Shown one piece after another: positions 1 through 7,301 of a DNA stretch of 64,000 nt. The notes beneath the pieces are model-generated. The model saw only the letters and a list, made by a program, of their open reading frames with translations, did not search any database and was not told the DNA's origin. Origin of the DNA: Paenibacillus sp. GM2 (GTDB lineage: Bacteria; Bacillota; Bacilli; Paenibacillales; Paenibacillaceae); assembly GCF_900069005.2 (NCBI RefSeq), contig NZ_LN831279.1, positions 613,530 to 677,529 on the forward strand, given 5' to 3'. The number at the start of each line of letters is the position of its first letter. Within the stretch, counting starts at the first letter, position 1. The translations under genes were made by a program, and so were the position numbers.

Positions 1-2
1 GC

Positions 3-626
3 GCGGGCACCGCATCGGTCCGGGCAGCGTCCGACTCGTTCTTCTCCTTATGGCTTAATCAAGCCAAATGGAGAAGAACGAGCGTCGTCTTGCTGGATTC
101 GTTCGAGCGGGCCCTGTTCCCATCGCTGCCGCTGGCCTGGCTGCGCGGCAATACGGCGATGCTCGCCAGGCTCGCCGCCGCTCGCACTGAAGCTGGGCTA
201 AGCCCAGCTTCGAATCAAACCTGCCTCATGCTCGGCAGGCTGCTTACAGATGATCGCTTCTCAATAATGAAGTTTACTGCAGCAGTATTGGATGAATTAA
301 ATGCCCGGCGGATATATATGAAGGAACTGCTTACGGATACAGAGTGGAGGAAGGCGGAGGTTCATGAACCGGGCAGCGGATTATTTCTGTGGGTACGGCT
401 CCCGGAAGGAATTTCCTCGGAGGCGCTGCTGAAGGCCTCAATGCTAGAGGGGGTGGCATTTACACCGGGCGCTCGCTGCTATGCCGCTTTAGAGGAATGG
501 AAACAGCCCCCGATTACGGAAGGGGACTGGATTCGGTTGAATTATGCAGCTTATCCGGCAATGGGAATCGCTGAGGGCATAGCGCGGATCGAAGACGCCC
601 TGGCAGAGTTCACGGCGAGGAGCTAG
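3..626 (+). CDS. C-terminal part of a MocR/PdxR-type GntR-family regulator (5' end outside window)
   Basis: The frame is open from the window edge to the TAG at 624-626, giving 207 residues that match the second half of the fold-type I aminotransferase domain of MocR regulators: a segment like SFSKTLFPGLRLGWL, then a C-terminal subdomain with PGSGLFLWVRLP and WIRLNYA. In MocR proteins a winged-helix DNA-binding domain precedes this part and PLP is bound by the lysine of the SFSK-like motif. Here the aligned residues read SFER, so that lysine appears to be replaced. The stretch before the motif is unlike the usual MocR sequence and contains a long palindrome. The gene may be divergent or decayed; the N-terminal domain cannot be seen. 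Confidence 0.7.
   Translation, partial: AGTASVRAASDSFFSLWLNQAKWRRTSVVLLDSFERALFPSLPLAWLRGNTAMLARLAAARTEAGLSPASNQTCLMLGRLLTDDRFSIMKFTAAVLDELNARRIYMKELLTDTEWRKAEVHEPGSGLFLWVRLPEGISSEALLKASMLEGVAFTPGARCYAALEEWKQPPITEGDWIRLNYAAYPAMGIAEGIARIEDALAEFTARS
35..82. repeat. 48-bp imperfect palindrome inside the MocR reading frame
   Basis: Arms CTCGTTCTTCTCC (35-47) and GGAGAAGAACGAG (70-82) are perfect complements. Inside them GGCTT (52-56) pairs with AAGCC (61-65) around AATC. The whole element is symmetric about 58.5 and lies in the open frame. Confidence 0.75.
189..211. repeat. 23-bp near-perfect palindrome inside the MocR frame
   Basis: GAAGCTGGGCT (189-199) and AGCCCAGCTTC (201-211) are perfect 11-bp complements around a single base. 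This is the second palindrome in the same partial gene. Confidence 0.75.
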
Positions 627-630
627 GGAC

Positions 631-661
631 AAAAACACCGCATGCTGGTTCGCATGCGGTG
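631..661 (-). terminator. Rho-independent terminator of the DUF2161 gene
   Basis: CACCGCATGC (636-645) pairs with GCATGCGGTG (652-661). Read on the minus strand the hairpin is followed by TTTTTG, and it lies 66 bp past the end of the minus-strand gene. On the plus strand no T-run follows. Confidence 0.75.
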
Positions 662-726
662 AAAGGCAGGATTGGAGTGAGAATTCCTGCTGAAGGAAAT
701 ATTGTTTTATAGGAAGGATCACGCTT

Positions 727-1464
727 TTACTCTTCCGCAGAAGGAGCAGAAGTACGCCATGCCTCGATGATGTGACCGTATTGCTTCAAACCGTGTTCGC
801 CCTCAGAGGTCAGGACATAACGTCCGCGTGAAACTCTGCGGAACCAGAGATAGTAGTTCTTTTGCAGAATTCCTGCGGTCTGGCCGATGCCGCTTAGCAG
901 CTTAATGTCTTTGGGGGCCATCTCTCCGCCTTCTTGCAGGACCATTGCAATACGCAGCGCTTTCTCGCGGTACGCGGTCATCAGCTTCGTGCCGTGGCTG
1001 CCGCCTACATTATAATCGCCGCTTCTTTCATTAAATTCATACTGCAAGCGGGCAGCCCGGGCCTTAACGACCTTCTGCGAAGGCGCGGGCAGATGCTCTC
1101 CAGGCATACAATGAATCTCCACAAAGGGCTTCTTCGTCTTGTACTGCGTAATCGTAATGAAGCCAAGGCCGAGTCTGCGGCACAGATTCGTGATTTCGCT
1201 CCAGCGCTGATTATGCGCTCCCTTCTTGGCTCGCGCTCGTTCTACAGCCAAATATACCTCGCTGCTGAGCTTCTGACGCTCCAATCCTTGCAGGAGAAGG
1301 GGCAGATTGAAGCTCTTCTTCATTTCTACGATTAATGGCTCATCGTTCTCTGGGCGATATCCGACCAGATCACAATGCCGGACCTCGCTTTTTATTTCAT
1401 ATCCCCGCTCTTCAAAAAAAGCTTTTAGCGGAGCATACAATTCCGTCTCATGCTTGACTGCCAT
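727..1464 (-). CDS. DUF2161 family protein, PD-(D/E)XK nuclease-like
   Basis: This 245-residue protein carries the active-site signature of PD-(D/E)XK phosphodiesterases: Asp32 in RHCDLVGY, then Glu47-x-Lys49 in LIVEMKK. That fits the DUF2161 family, which is predicted to cleave nucleic acid but has no assigned role. The C-terminal half (about 165-235) looks like a winged helix, with LLSGIGQTAGILQKNYYLWFRR and a YVLTSEGEHGL turn, so DNA binding is plausible. It is a single gene with its own downstream terminator. Family assignment is fairly sure; function is inferred. Confidence 0.75.
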   Translation of the reverse strand: MAVKHETELYAPLKAFFEERGYEIKSEVRHCDLVGYRPENDEPLIVEMKKSFNLPLLLQGLERQKLSSEVYLAVERARAKKGAHNQRWSEITNLCRRLGLGFITITQYKTKKPFVEIHCMPGEHLPAPSQKVVKARAARLQYEFNERSGDYNVGGSHGTKLMTAYREKALRIAMVLQEGGEMAPKDIKLLSGIGQTAGILQKNYYLWFRRVSRGRYVLTSEGEHGLKQYGHIIEAWRTSAPSAEE

Positions 1465-1496
1465 GCATATCTCCCTCTACTTCCAAGATTTACACG

Positions 1497-1726
1497 CTAA
1501 CGAAACTGGGAAACGTTATTGACGCAAAAACGCTATGTTTTTATTTCTAACGAAACACATACACGCTATTAGGAGAAAATACGGCCAAAACGGCTCATTT
1601 TAGCTCAAATAACGCTCCCCAGTTTCGTTAGAAATCTAATGCCCTATATTGGCACAAATAACGCTCCCCAGTTTCGTTAGAAATCCAATGTCCTATATTG
1701 GCACAAATAACGCTCCCCAGTTTCGC
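1497..1726. repeat. Intergenic repeat: 49-bp tandem units plus an inverted copy
   Basis: The unit beginning ACGCTCCCCAGTTTCG starts at 1612, 1661 and 1710, an exact 49-bp period with the third copy cut short. CTAACGAAACTGGG at 1497 is the reverse complement of the conserved segment, so the block is bounded by inverted ends. It lies in the 730-bp gap between the DUF2161 gene and prkA. Confidence 0.8.
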
Positions 1727-2178
1727 AAACTATTCCATCGCTTTGTTGGTGTCAGCCGGCCGTCTTTCATAGGGCTGCTTGGCCCAGTGAATTGGAGGTG
1801 TATGCACTCAAAGCTTTGTTCCTTTTGGCTAAGCTTCGTTTCCGGGTTCAGCGCATGCTCCATTTACTCATCTATGGCACATGCTGTTGCTATGACTTCG
1901 GCGATCTATCGATGGTTAGATGCAGCTTATAACCCAAATTATAGCACAGCCTGAAGCGCTCCTCGATCATTTGCATGATGCAAGTATGAAACTGGACTAT
2001 TCCGACTGGAATAATTAATACGGATAAAAAAGGTCAACTTCTTGCTTGTTTCCGCATAGGTATGTAATACACTTTTTCTAATTAAGTCAGGTGTAGAGGT
2101 TTGACTAAATAAATGATGATGCTGCAGGTTATTCCATTGCTGGTCAGGATCAAAGGGACGGGGAGACCCCAAGCGGAG
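1727..2178. other. Non-coding stretch upstream of prkA
   Basis: No gene is supported here. An open frame overlapping the repeats has no ribosome site or recognisable product. The segment should hold the prkA promoter, but I could not pick a sigma-E, sigma-F/G or sigma-A site with confidence. Confidence 0.5.
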
Positions 2179-2195
2179 TACAGGAGGTACCGAAC

Positions 2196-4091
2196 ATGGA
2201 CATTTTTGAACGTATAGCGGCTTACCGGGCGGAAAGCGATGCTTTAGCATGGAACGGAACATTTAAGGACTATGTCGCTCTGCTCGCCGAGGATCCTTCA
2301 CCTGCCATGACAGCCCATGCCCGGGTGTATGAAATGATCGAGTCTTACGGCGTGGAAGAGCTGAATGGCCGGAAAAAGTATAAGTTCTTTGAACAGGAAA
2401 TTTTCGGACTGGATCGGGCTGTGGAGAAGCTGGTAGAGGAATATTTCCATTCCGCGGCCAGAAGGCTTGATGTCCGCAAACGCATCTTGCTGTTAATGGG
2501 TCCGGTGAGCGGGGGCAAATCGACGCTTGTCACAATGCTGAAGCGCGGTCTGGAGCAATTTTCCCGTACACAGCGCGGAGCGGTCTATGCCATCTCTGGC
2601 TGCCCGATGCATGAGGAGCCGTTGCATCTTGTCCCTCATGAGCTGCGCCCGGAGGTAGAGAAGGCGCTTCAGGTCAGAATCGAGGGGAACCTCTGCCCGG
2701 TCTGCCAGATGAGACTGCGTACAGAGTTTGGCGGAGATATCGAGAAGGTGCCGGTTGAAAGGGTGCTGTTATCTGAGGAAGGGCGGATCGGGATTGGCAC
2801 ATTCAGTCCTTCAGATCCGAAATCACAGGATATCGCCGACTTAACCGGAAGCATTGACTTCTCCACGATTACGGAATTTGGCTCTGAATCCGATCCCCGA
2901 GCTTACCGTTTTGATGGTGAATTAAATAAAGCGAATCGCGGGCTGATGGAGTTCCAGGAAATGCTGAAGTGCGATGAGAAGTTCCTCTGGAATCTGTTGT
3001 CCTTGACGCAGGAGGGGAATTTTAAAGCGGGAAGATTTGCTTTGATCTCGGCCGACGAGCTCATTGTGGCACATACAAATGAATCCGAATATAAATCCTT
3101 CATCGCGAACAAGAAGAATGAAGCATTGCAATCGCGGATGATCGTCATGCCAATCCCATATAATCTGAAAGTATCGCAGGAGGAGAAAATCTACGCCAAG
3201 CTGATCGGCCAGAGCGATATGGGACATGTGCATATTGCTCCGCATGCTCTGCGTTCCGCGGCGATCTTCTCTATACTGACCCGGCTGAAGGAGACGAAGA
3301 AGCAAGGCGTCGATCTCGTTAAAAAAATGCGCCTCTACGACGGGGAAGAGGTGGAGGGCTACAAGGATGCGGACTTGAAAGAGCTGCAGAATGAATATTT
3401 GGAGGAAGGAATGTCCGGGGTCGATCCGCGTTATGTAATTAACCGGATATCCAGCGCCTTGATCAAACAGGATATTCAATGCATGGGTGCGCTTGATATT
3501 CTTCGGGCAATTAAGGATGGCTTGGATCAGCATGCTTCGATTACGAAGGAGGAACGCGATAGATACTTGAACTTTATCAGCATTGCTCGCAAGGAGTATG
3601 ACGAGATCGCAAAGAAGGAAGTTCAGAAGGCGTTCGTCTATTCCTTTGAGGAGTCGGCCAAGACACTGTTCGAGAATTATCTAGACAATATTGAAGCGTT
3701 CTGCAACTGGACGAAGCGGCGCGACCCGCTTACAGATGAGGAGCTTGATCCGGATGAGCGGCTGATGCGTTCGATTGAAGAGCAAATCGGCATTTCCGAA
3801 AATGCCAAAAAAGCTTTCCGCGAAGAGATCTTGATTCGCATCTCCGCTTACTCCCGTAAAGGCCGTAAATTCGAGTACAATCATCACGATCGATTGCGGG
3901 AAGCCATCGAGAAGAAACTGTTCGCGGATCTGAAGGACATCGTCAAAATCACGACTTCTACCAAGACGCCGGATGAGAGTCAATTGAAACGCATCAATGA
4001 GGTCAGCAAGCGCTTGATTGATGAGCACGGCTATTGCCCTGTATGCGCGAATGAACTGCTGCGTTATGTGGGGAGCCTGTTGAACCGTTAG
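2196..4091 (+). CDS. prkA: PrkA family serine protein kinase / AAA+ protein
   Basis: This 631-residue protein matches PrkA over its full length. PrkA is a cytoplasmic sporulation-associated protein in Bacillus, described as a serine kinase; an AAA+ protease-like role has also been proposed. The AAA core shows a Walker A motif GPVSGGKST (102-110) after the PrkA N-terminal domain, and the C-terminal helical domain follows. Two CPVC motifs, near residue 167 and near the C-terminus, could form a metal site. The start has a good CAGGAGGT site about 10 bases upstream. PrkA normally works with YhbH and SpoVR, which are 5 kb further along here. A terminator follows, so it is transcribed alone. Confidence 0.92.
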   Translation: MDIFERIAAYRAESDALAWNGTFKDYVALLAEDPSPAMTAHARVYEMIESYGVEELNGRKKYKFFEQEIFGLDRAVEKLVEEYFHSAARRLDVRKRILLLMGPVSGGKSTLVTMLKRGLEQFSRTQRGAVYAISGCPMHEEPLHLVPHELRPEVEKALQVRIEGNLCPVCQMRLRTEFGGDIEKVPVERVLLSEEGRIGIGTFSPSDPKSQDIADLTGSIDFSTITEFGSESDPRAYRFDGELNKANRGLMEFQEMLKCDEKFLWNLLSLTQEGNFKAGRFALISADELIVAHTNESEYKSFIANKKNEALQSRMIVMPIPYNLKVSQEEKIYAKLIGQSDMGHVHIAPHALRSAAIFSILTRLKETKKQGVDLVKKMRLYDGEEVEGYKDADLKELQNEYLEEGMSGVDPRYVINRISSALIKQDIQCMGALDILRAIKDGLDQHASITKEERDRYLNFISIARKEYDEIAKKEVQKAFVYSFEESAKTLFENYLDNIEAFCNWTKRRDPLTDEELDPDERLMRSIEEQIGISENAKKAFREEILIRISAYSRKGRKFEYNHHDRLREAIEKKLFADLKDIVKITTSTKTPDESQLKRINEVSKRLIDEHGYCPVCANELLRYVGSLLNR

Positions 4092-4180
4092 ATGATCCCG
4101 CTATCAGGGGCAGGAGACATGACTGGGGGCATGGGCTTCCTGCTTCTATAGGAAGATAAGCTGAATTATAGATTATAGTC

Positions 4181-4210
4181 TGCCACTTGATAGTGGCGGG
4201 CTTCTTTTTT
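4181..4210 (+). terminator. Terminator after prkA
   Basis: GCCACT pairs with AGTGGC around TGAT, with a GGGC extension and then a TTCTTTTTT tract ending at 4210. Confidence 0.8.
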
Positions 4211-4326
4211 GCGATAAAAAAGGGTTACATATGGCCGTGAAGCTGCTGCTTTCATGAAGCAAAGGTACAGTGAAGATCAGCAAAAGTCGTTATCATTTGT
4301 ATATTTATTCATTTTCTGAAAATGGC

Positions 4327-4355
4327 TTAACAAATCATAATATTTCCACTACAAT
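4327..4355 (+). promoter_or_regulatory. Sigma-A-type promoter for yitT
   Basis: The -35 is TTAACA (4327-4332), the spacer is 17 bp and the -10 is TACAAT (4350-4355). The predicted start near 4362 gives a leader of about 160 nt before the yitT start codon. Confidence 0.65.
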
Positions 4356-4413
4356 GAAATAACAGGCTTGACCGGCTAAATGGTTCGGAGCGCAGTACAA
4401 TCCATGTTGAAAA

Positions 4414-4454
4414 AAAGGGCGTACCCTGCCGCGGTGCGCTCTTTCCCATTTTTT
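4414..4454 (+). promoter_or_regulatory. Leader hairpin with T-run, candidate transcription attenuator of yitT
   Basis: A 12-bp stem (AAAGGGCGTACC with GGTGCGCTCTTT, two wobble pairs) is followed by CCCA and six T residues at 4449-4454. It lies between the predicted promoter and the yitT start, so full transcripts must read through it. No known riboswitch class was recognised in the roughly 50 nt ahead of it. Confidence 0.55.
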
Positions 4455-4523
4455 ACGAGCAGGTCGGATCTATATGTTTCTGCGCGAGGGCTAAGACCAT
4501 ACTCACAAGAAGGGGCTTACTTC

Positions 4524-5360
4524 ATGAAAAAGAAAATAACCGATATTGTAACTATTATCTTGGGCGCATTGATCTTTGCATTGGATGTAAATCTGTTTGT
4601 TATTCCTAATGACTTTGGCGAAGGCGGCGTTACCGGGGTCACCATCATTTTGTATTATTTGTTCCAATGGTCTCCTGGACTTGTTAACTTCATATTTAAT
4701 TCGATATTGCTGGTGGTCGGGTACAAATTTCTCGATAAGCAGACAACCATATATACAATTATTGCTGTCGTATTTAATTCTCTTTTCTTGTATCTTACAG
4801 AGGGATGGAGCATCGCCTCCCATGATTTAATGCTGAATGCTGTCTTCGGTGGCGTATTTGCCGGGGTGGGCATCGGGCCCATTATTAAGGTGGGCGGGAC
4901 GACAGCGGGATCTACGATTCTTGCCCGGCTTATGAATAAGTATCTGGATTGGAATGTAAGCTATGCTTTGCTATTTTTCGATTTGATTGTTGTCTTCGCC
5001 TCCTTGTTCATTATTGGGGTTCAGAGCTTGATGTTCACCATTGTGATGCTGTTTGTCGGTACCAAGGTAATGGATTTCATTATAGAAGGCCTGAATCCGA
5101 GAAAAGCAGTAATGATCGTATCCAAGGAGCAGAATCAGATTGCGGAGCAGGTTAATGTTCTGATGGAGCGGGGCGTAACCGTGCTTCATGGACATGGCTT
5201 TTATACGAAACTGCCGCAGGAAATCTTGTATATTGTCATTAATAAGCAAGAGATTAGTCAACTGAAGAAGATTGTTAAAGCGATCGATACGAATGCATTT
5301 ATCACCATCCATGATGTACGCGATGTATTCGGGGAAGGATTTATGGAGCTGTCGAAATAG
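4524..5360 (+). CDS. YitT family membrane protein (YitT membrane domain plus DUF2179)
   Basis: From the ATG at 4524 this is a 278-residue protein with five or six membrane segments (YitT_membrane, roughly residues 8-180) followed by a cytoplasmic DUF2179 domain with YIVINKQEISQLKKIV and TIHDVRDVFGEGF. The transported substrate is unknown for the family. I chose this start because AAGGGG lies nine bases upstream and the family begins with a short basic stretch before the first helix; an in-frame ATG at 4380 lacks a ribosome site and sits across the leader hairpin. The stop codon lies inside the stem of its own terminator. Confidence 0.85.
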   Translation: MKKKITDIVTIILGALIFALDVNLFVIPNDFGEGGVTGVTIILYYLFQWSPGLVNFIFNSILLVVGYKFLDKQTTIYTIIAVVFNSLFLYLTEGWSIASHDLMLNAVFGGVFAGVGIGPIIKVGGTTAGSTILARLMNKYLDWNVSYALLFFDLIVVFASLFIIGVQSLMFTIVMLFVGTKVMDFIIEGLNPRKAVMIVSKEQNQIAEQVNVLMERGVTVLHGHGFYTKLPQEILYIVINKQEISQLKKIVKAIDTNAFITIHDVRDVFGEGFMELSK

Positions 5361-5374
5361 GCAGCTCTTTTTTT
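5346..5374 (+). terminator. Terminator overlapping the yitT stop
   Basis: GAGCTG (5346-5351) pairs with CAGCTC (5362-5367), followed by seven T residues. The upstream arm is coding sequence. Confidence 0.75.
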
Positions 5375-5469
5375 GTAGAATATTAACCCCATATTAGAAG
5401 ATTTTCCACCTCACTTCCAGGTAGAGAGGGGGTAATATAGAGGTGATTACACATCTTGGGAGGTGCTTC

Positions 5470-6192
5470 ATGAGGATCATAGTGGAAGACACGGAGGAAC
5501 AGTTTCATATTGCGGCTGCGCTTGAAATTGCAAAGCAAATTGTAGCGAAGCCTGATAGCGTAATTACGTTTGCGGGGGGCGAGACAACGGTGGGAGTCCA
5601 TCGGGAGCTGGCCCAATTGCGTCGTCAATGGCGTATTGATTTTTCAAAAATGAAGGCGTTTACATTGGATGAGTATGTCGGTCTATCTCCAGATGATCCG
5701 CGAAGTGTCAGCTACCGGATTCGTCACCAGGTATTGAACCCTATCGGCTTGCAAAGCGACCATATTTATATGCCGGACGGCATGGCCGAAGATCTGCAGC
5801 AGGCTTGCACTGTCTACGATAGACTCCTTGATGAGCATCCTGTTGATCTCGAAATACTCGGGATCGGGAGTAATGGCCATATTGGATTTAATGAGCCGGG
5901 GACCCCTTTTCATCTGGATACACATGTCATTCATTTGGCCAGTCACACGACGCAGGATAAAGCCGGATTCTTCGGCGCAGTCGGCAGCGTCCCTGAGCAA
6001 GGGATTACCGTAGGAATTCGGCGGATTATGAGATCGAAGCAGATCCTGCTCCTGGCTAAAGGGAAGGGCAAATCCGAGATTATCAGGCAGGCCTTAATGG
6101 GACCGATAACTACGGATGTTCCAGCCTCCGTCCTGCAGCTGCATCCTAGCCTGACGATTATTATGGATAAGGCAGCAGCCGAGCTATTATAG
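5470..6192 (+). CDS. nagB: Glucosamine-6-phosphate deaminase
   Basis: This 240-residue protein carries NagB signatures: FAGGETTVGVHREL near the phosphate-binding end, TLDEYVGL with Asp67-Glu68, and GIGSNGHIGFNEPG with the catalytic His and Glu. NagB converts glucosamine-6-phosphate to fructose-6-phosphate and ammonia in the cytoplasm. I start it at 5470 because GGGAGGTG lies five bases before that ATG; an upstream in-frame start has no site. It heads a run with the ROK kinase and GH9 gene, 44 bp apart and without a terminator between. No nagA is nearby, which suggests glucosamine rather than N-acetylglucosamine as input. Confidence 0.88.
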   Translation: MRIIVEDTEEQFHIAAALEIAKQIVAKPDSVITFAGGETTVGVHRELAQLRRQWRIDFSKMKAFTLDEYVGLSPDDPRSVSYRIRHQVLNPIGLQSDHIYMPDGMAEDLQQACTVYDRLLDEHPVDLEILGIGSNGHIGFNEPGTPFHLDTHVIHLASHTTQDKAGFFGAVGSVPEQGITVGIRRIMRSKQILLLAKGKGKSEIIRQALMGPITTDVPASVLQLHPSLTIIMDKAAAELL

Positions 6193-6236
6193 TCACGATT
6201 CAGATCCAGGGATAAATTGAAAGGAGATCTAGCCAA

Positions 6237-7208
6237 ATGCGTGTAGATGAGCCAGTAACTGTAGGAATTGATATTGGTGCGACAAAAATATTGATCGGTT
6301 CGGTGACCCGTCAGGGCGATATTATTCATCATGCCAGATACGGGATCGATCTTAGCACGGAGTCCTCGCTGAAGGGCAGTATCTATCGTTCCATTGCGGA
6401 TTATATCCATGGACGCCGCGAAGAGAATATCTCTGTAAATATCGGAATTGGAGTGTTTGGCCACGTTGATTTTGAACAGGGGGACTGGCTCGGAACGATG
6501 AGGGTACCGGGGATGGAAATGATTCGCTTCAGAGACGATCTGAAGCAACGCTACGGGATGAACGTAGCCATCGATAATGATGTACATACGGCGGCACTGG
6601 CTGAGCTTCATCTCGGAAAAGGCCGGGAGTATCGCCATTTTTTATATGTTAATATCGGCACAGGGATTGCTGCGGGGATCATCAGTGACGGCAGACTGAT
6701 CAGGGGAGCCTCCAATTATGCCGGAGAGATCGGTCATACCTTCGTCGGGCGTGACATGGAACAGTGCATGTGTGGGAGTAGCTGGTGTCTGGAATCCGCT
6801 GCTTCAGGAGGCGGCATGATCAAACGGGCCATCCGCTGGATCAGTGACTATCCGGATTCGAGACTGGGCCCTCTTATTCAATCAGGTGGGATTACATCCG
6901 TGGATATTTTTAGAGAGGCGCGCAGGGGAGATCTATTATCGATGAAAATACATAAGGAGTTCATCTGGTCGATCGGGATCGGACTGGTTAACCTGGTGAA
7001 TATCCTTAACCCGGAAGCGATTATTCTGGGCGGCGGAGTGATGAGGGATAGCTGGCTGTTGAAGGAGCTTAGCGATTTTGTATATCAGAATACAACCGGG
7101 GTATCAAGGCGAGGGCTGAAGGAGATCTCACTTACGGAGTTAGGACCACAGGTGACCGGATTGCTTGGGGCGGCCTGTCTGGCATGGGATTATGAGAAAA
7201 TTGGATAA
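6237..7208 (+). CDS. ROK family sugar kinase
   Basis: This 323-residue protein has the ROK fold: GIDIGATKI (phosphate 1), IDNDVHTAALAE with the catalytic Asp, GEIGHTFV, and a zinc motif of the form C-x-C-G-x2-W-C-L-E. ROK kinases phosphorylate glucose, glucosamine, N-acetylglucosamine or allose. The lack of a DNA-binding domain makes it a kinase rather than a NagC/XylR repressor. AAAGGAG lies ten bases before the ATG. Position between nagB and a GH9 enzyme suggests glucosamine as substrate; this is inference. Confidence 0.85.
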   Translation: MRVDEPVTVGIDIGATKILIGSVTRQGDIIHHARYGIDLSTESSLKGSIYRSIADYIHGRREENISVNIGIGVFGHVDFEQGDWLGTMRVPGMEMIRFRDDLKQRYGMNVAIDNDVHTAALAELHLGKGREYRHFLYVNIGTGIAAGIISDGRLIRGASNYAGEIGHTFVGRDMEQCMCGSSWCLESAASGGGMIKRAIRWISDYPDSRLGPLIQSGGITSVDIFREARRGDLLSMKIHKEFIWSIGIGLVNLVNILNPEAIILGGGVMRDSWLLKELSDFVYQNTTGVSRRGLKEISLTELGPQVTGLLGAACLAWDYEKIG

Positions 7209-7301
7209 CCATGCAAATTTCCCCGAATGCCTGCTTTGGGCAAACCTGATTTCAGCGAATTAAATGACGTGGGCAGGTCAGGGAGAGAGGACGATAACTG
7301 G

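Noticed and set aside
1649..1954. 101-codon plus-strand frame upstream of prkA
   Set aside because: It starts in the 49-bp repeats, has no ribosome site and no recognisable product.
1940..2195. Sigma-E or sigma-G promoter of prkA
   Set aside because: Partial matches only, at wrong spacing; I could not prefer one.
4380..4523. N-terminal extension of YitT from the ATG at 4380
   Set aside because: No ribosome site, and the extra 48 residues cross the terminator-like leader hairpin.
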